Assembly: GCF_028389875.1 (NCBI RefSeq)
Contig: NC_084665.1
Span: 5,353,001-5,417,000 of the forward strand
Direction: 5' to 3'
Source of the DNA: Rhea pennata
Taxonomy: Eukaryota; Chordata; Aves; Rheiformes; Rheidae
Length of the DNA stretch: 64,000 bases
Shown: one piece after another, positions 61,884 through 64,000 of the stretch
Layout of the letters: each line of letters starts with the position of its first letter
Position numbering within the stretch: position 1 is the first letter of the stretch
Notes under the pieces: generated by a model
Databases searched by the model: none
Seen by the model: the letters and a program-made list of their open reading frames with translations, nothing else
Told to the model about the DNA's origin: nothing
Program-made: the position numbers and the translations under genes

Positions 61884-62098
61884 CTTCCGACTGTGTCTGT
61901 CCGATCTGGCAACTTGGACTTGAGGGACTCCTTATCAAGCAAGAAGGCTGTCTCTTGGGAATGACTTTGTTTTTTACTTCCCTCTGACTGCTTATCATCT
62001 CTTCCTTCTTCTAGACTTGCAAATATTTTCAGCTTGAGAGATGAGTATTCCACGAGGCTGCTTTGTCTCTCAGTTACTTTAGCTTTGATGTTCCAGTC
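61884..62098 (-). other. Candidate 215-nt minus-strand exon
   Basis: In minus orientation it follows TTTCCCAATTTAAAG and ends GTCGGAAG|GTAGGA. The 71-codon frame is fully open with a stop TAG immediately after the donor. The product is hydrophilic, with no Cys and many Lys/Glu/Ser (e.g. VTERQSSLVEYSSLKLK, KESLKSKLPDRTDTVG), like a linker or coiled-coil region. Against it, the strand is purine-rich, which by itself produces Lys/Glu/Arg/Gly-rich open frames, and the acceptor lacks a strong pyrimidine tract. Not recognised. Confidence 0.3.
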
Positions 62099-62217
62099 CT
62101 TTAAATTGGGAAATCAGATTTTTTTTTTTTGAAGAGGCAAGACATAGCCATAGAAGAGGAAACACATACTGAAATACTGCACATGCATTAAGAAGACTTT
62201 GGTTTCTGATCTTGCAG

Positions 62218-62313
62218 TTAGAAGATTGCCTAGTAAAAGTTGGTTGGATTACTAAGGAGCTTAAGTGTGTGAATGGAGACTGGCGAACTTGGGTCCCTGT
62301 TGTGTTTAGTCAG
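62218..62313 (+). other. Candidate 96-nt plus-strand exon
   Basis: TTTGGTTTCTGATCTTGCAG precedes it and AGTCAG|GTAATCG follows. The segment is exactly 32 codons, open only in phase 0, and reads LEDCLVKVGWITKEL...GDWRTWVPVVFSQ. The two other frames contain stops. Its phase does not fit the 58,604 candidate directly, so another exon would have to lie between them. No family is recognised. Confidence 0.3.
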
Positions 62314-62561
62314 GTAATCGCACTATTGAATGTGAATTCTTTGTACACGATCAAAGAACAGTTTAGGCTTTTGCATTCAAGTACAGCTTTAGTTTGTAAC
62401 AACACGCAACTCTGTGGAGGAGAGGGGTAACATTTTGTTTCTTTAACACTAATGAAGTTGCTCTTTGTTTGTCTCTGACTAAGAATGTGCTTAAGGTACG
62501 TATTTAACAGTTCTTTGGATTTGTTCCTTAAAAATGTCTTGAGTTCCTAAAATGAATTATA

Positions 62562-62835
62562 GGCCTAGAATAATTTAGACTGAGAGGGAATCTCGGAGGT
62601 CTTCTGGTCTCGCCCTGCACTGAAAGCCTGGCTGCCTTAGATCGGGTTGTTCATGGCCGTGTTCAGGCAAGGTTTGAGCATCTCCAAGGATAGGGATCCC
62701 ACAGCCTCTTTGAATTCTGCTTTCCTAATGGCTAAACAGAATTTTCTGTGTTGTAGCTTGTCTGTTACCTCTGGTCCTGTCACTCCATACTTCTGACAAG
62801 AGTCAGCATCTATGTTGTCTGTACCCTCCCTGACT
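62562..62835 (-). mobile_element. Old CR1 fragment, antisense
   Basis: Reads as the reverse complement of a diverged CR1 3' region: GGAATCTCGGAGGTCTTCTG then GTCTCGCCC, AGCATCTCCAAGGATAGGGA, CCCACAGCCTCTTTGAATTC, TTCCTAATGGCTAAACAGAA, TTGTAGCTTGTCTGTTACCT then CTGGTCCTGTCAC, GTCTGTACCCTCCCTGA. The block order matches an antisense CR1 of an older subfamily. No octamer tail is preserved. Confidence 0.75.
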
Positions 62836-64000
62836 TAATACAGAATTACTAAGTGAAGGAGCTGGATATGAAAACTGCAAGGGTTGTAAATAGAGAACTG
62901 CAAATAGCAAATTGTGTTTTTTTAAAAAAAGTAGAGAAACTGTCCTATGCTTTATTTCTATAAACCAAAACACCCCTGAACCCTAAAATATGCAGATAGG
63001 GAATATACAAAAGATAGTAAAAATGGGAAAATGTACTTTTCTTTGCATTTGAATCAGTGTATCTTTAATTTACTCATTGACAGAGGACTTCTTTTTATAC
63101 TGTGGAAGTGTTTTTAATGCAGTATTTTAGAAAAGGGCTAGTCTGGCGCTAGCTACAGTTGCTAACAGCCTATAATGCTGGCTCTGTGTTTAGAAAATGA
63201 TGGTAATTTATTACAAAGAGACTTTTATTCTAGTATTTTTAGCTCACAGCAGAGTGTTTAATGAATCTCTGCTTGAGCTCATTGAATTTAACGTTTCCCT
63301 TCCCCCTACACCATTTTAACCATTAAGATACTGCTATTCTAGTTGCATTTTTGAAAGCTGCACTTAGTCTGCTAAATAGCTAACTTATTAGTTAGCTCGG
63401 TCTTGTGCCCCTGTGTGAACAAGATCTAAATACTCTTCATAGAAGCCACTAGAGATTAATCATAAATGCTATCTCATGATCAGAAAAGACAGTTGAATGA
63501 TTGAGAACAAATGGTAAGCTCAAGCTTATGGTTCAGAAACAACCAAACCTCAATATATCTCTGGGTACTCCACTGAAAATGGCATGTTCAGCAAAAGTGT
63601 ACAGACCTTTAAGCTTCATTTGAATCTACTCTGAAGCATGCAAACATTGTTTTCCTGTGCCCAAAGACTTAAAGCTTCAGGTAGTGAATGAAGACAAATA
63701 GGTCAGATCCTGATGTTGAACTGGACATGATCTAACTTAAATCACTAAGTAACTAAAAGCATGTCAGATCTGCAGTGCTCAATGAGTATTAGTCCTTTTG
63801 TTACTACATGCTGTAACAACATGTGGTTTGCTAGCTCTTCCCAGAAAATAGTGTCTCCAGATCTGGAGACTGGTTTTCAGATGTGACAGGAGAGAGGCCA
63901 GTGATATATATGGCTGTTCCTCCCTCTTTGAAGGTAATAAGAAATGTGGCTTGCTTTCTGCTGTGACTCAAGAGACTATTTAAGAAGAAGAAAAAAGGCT
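62836..64000. other. AT-rich DNA to the window edge, no gene seen
   Basis: No long open frame, good splice-bounded exon or recognised repeat. An intron of either gene model could continue through here. Confidence 0.45.

Noticed and set aside
1..64000. Search for tRNA, snoRNA, CRISPR, LTR or endogenous viral sequence
   Set aside because: By eye I found no tRNA B-box with cloverleaf, no regular spacer-repeat array, no LTR pair and no retroviral gag/pol/env motif. All RT-like sequence belongs to CR1. An Infernal/tRNAscan and RepeatMasker run would be decisive.

Overview
The window looks like nuclear DNA of a bird (at least an archosaur). The main evidence is a long CR1-family LINE at about 13.56-17.61 kb with the CR1-type 3' end: a GATCTCCAGAGGTCCCTTCC-like segment followed by a short ATTCTATG octamer array instead of poly(A). 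Three older antisense CR1 3' fragments lie at about 41.6, 43.6 and 62.6 kb. Long introns or intergenic DNA, sparse transposons and one vertebrate-type CpG-island promoter fit this reading. No bacterial operon, CRISPR array, tRNA, rRNA or recognisable viral gene was seen.

Layout. (1) 1-13.4 kb is mid-GC DNA without a gene I can support. It holds a (TG)19 microsatellite, a degenerate minisatellite at 3.07-3.5 kb that contains a perfect 30-bp palindrome, and several homopolymers. (2) 13.56-17.61 kb is a near full-length but dead CR1: an ORF1 with Cys-rich and SGNH-esterase-like parts, and an ORF2 with APE endonuclease and reverse transcriptase, broken by frameshifts and by an internal deletion that removes the front of the RT. 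(3) 17.6-24.9 kb is gene-poor apart from a CpG-dense patch near 19 kb. (4) 24.9-31.9 kb is a cluster of CpG-dense blocks, broken by a 14-15 bp minisatellite (27.48-27.87 kb) and a 340-bp alternating purine-pyrimidine tract (30.83-31.17 kb). It ends in a strong promoter island at 31.2-31.9 kb with a ZNF143/THAP11-type site, GC boxes and a clean splice donor at 31,769 on the + strand. (5) 32-64 kb is AT-rich and has the character of intron.

The most economical gene model is a + strand gene whose first exon, probably untranslated, ends at 31,768 and whose large first intron(s) fill the right half. Several splice-flanked open segments in 44-62 kb are listed as low-confidence exon candidates, on both strands. 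They do not join into one convincing protein and I recognise none of them. The gene's identity cannot be told from this window.

I found no clear undescribed system. The observations most worth a second look are the promoter architecture (alternating tract, ZNF143 site, triplicated 12-mer and C28 run in the first exon), the palindrome at which the 3.1-3.5 kb minisatellite reverses, the higher-order minisatellite at 27.5 kb, and the way the CR1 copy was broken.
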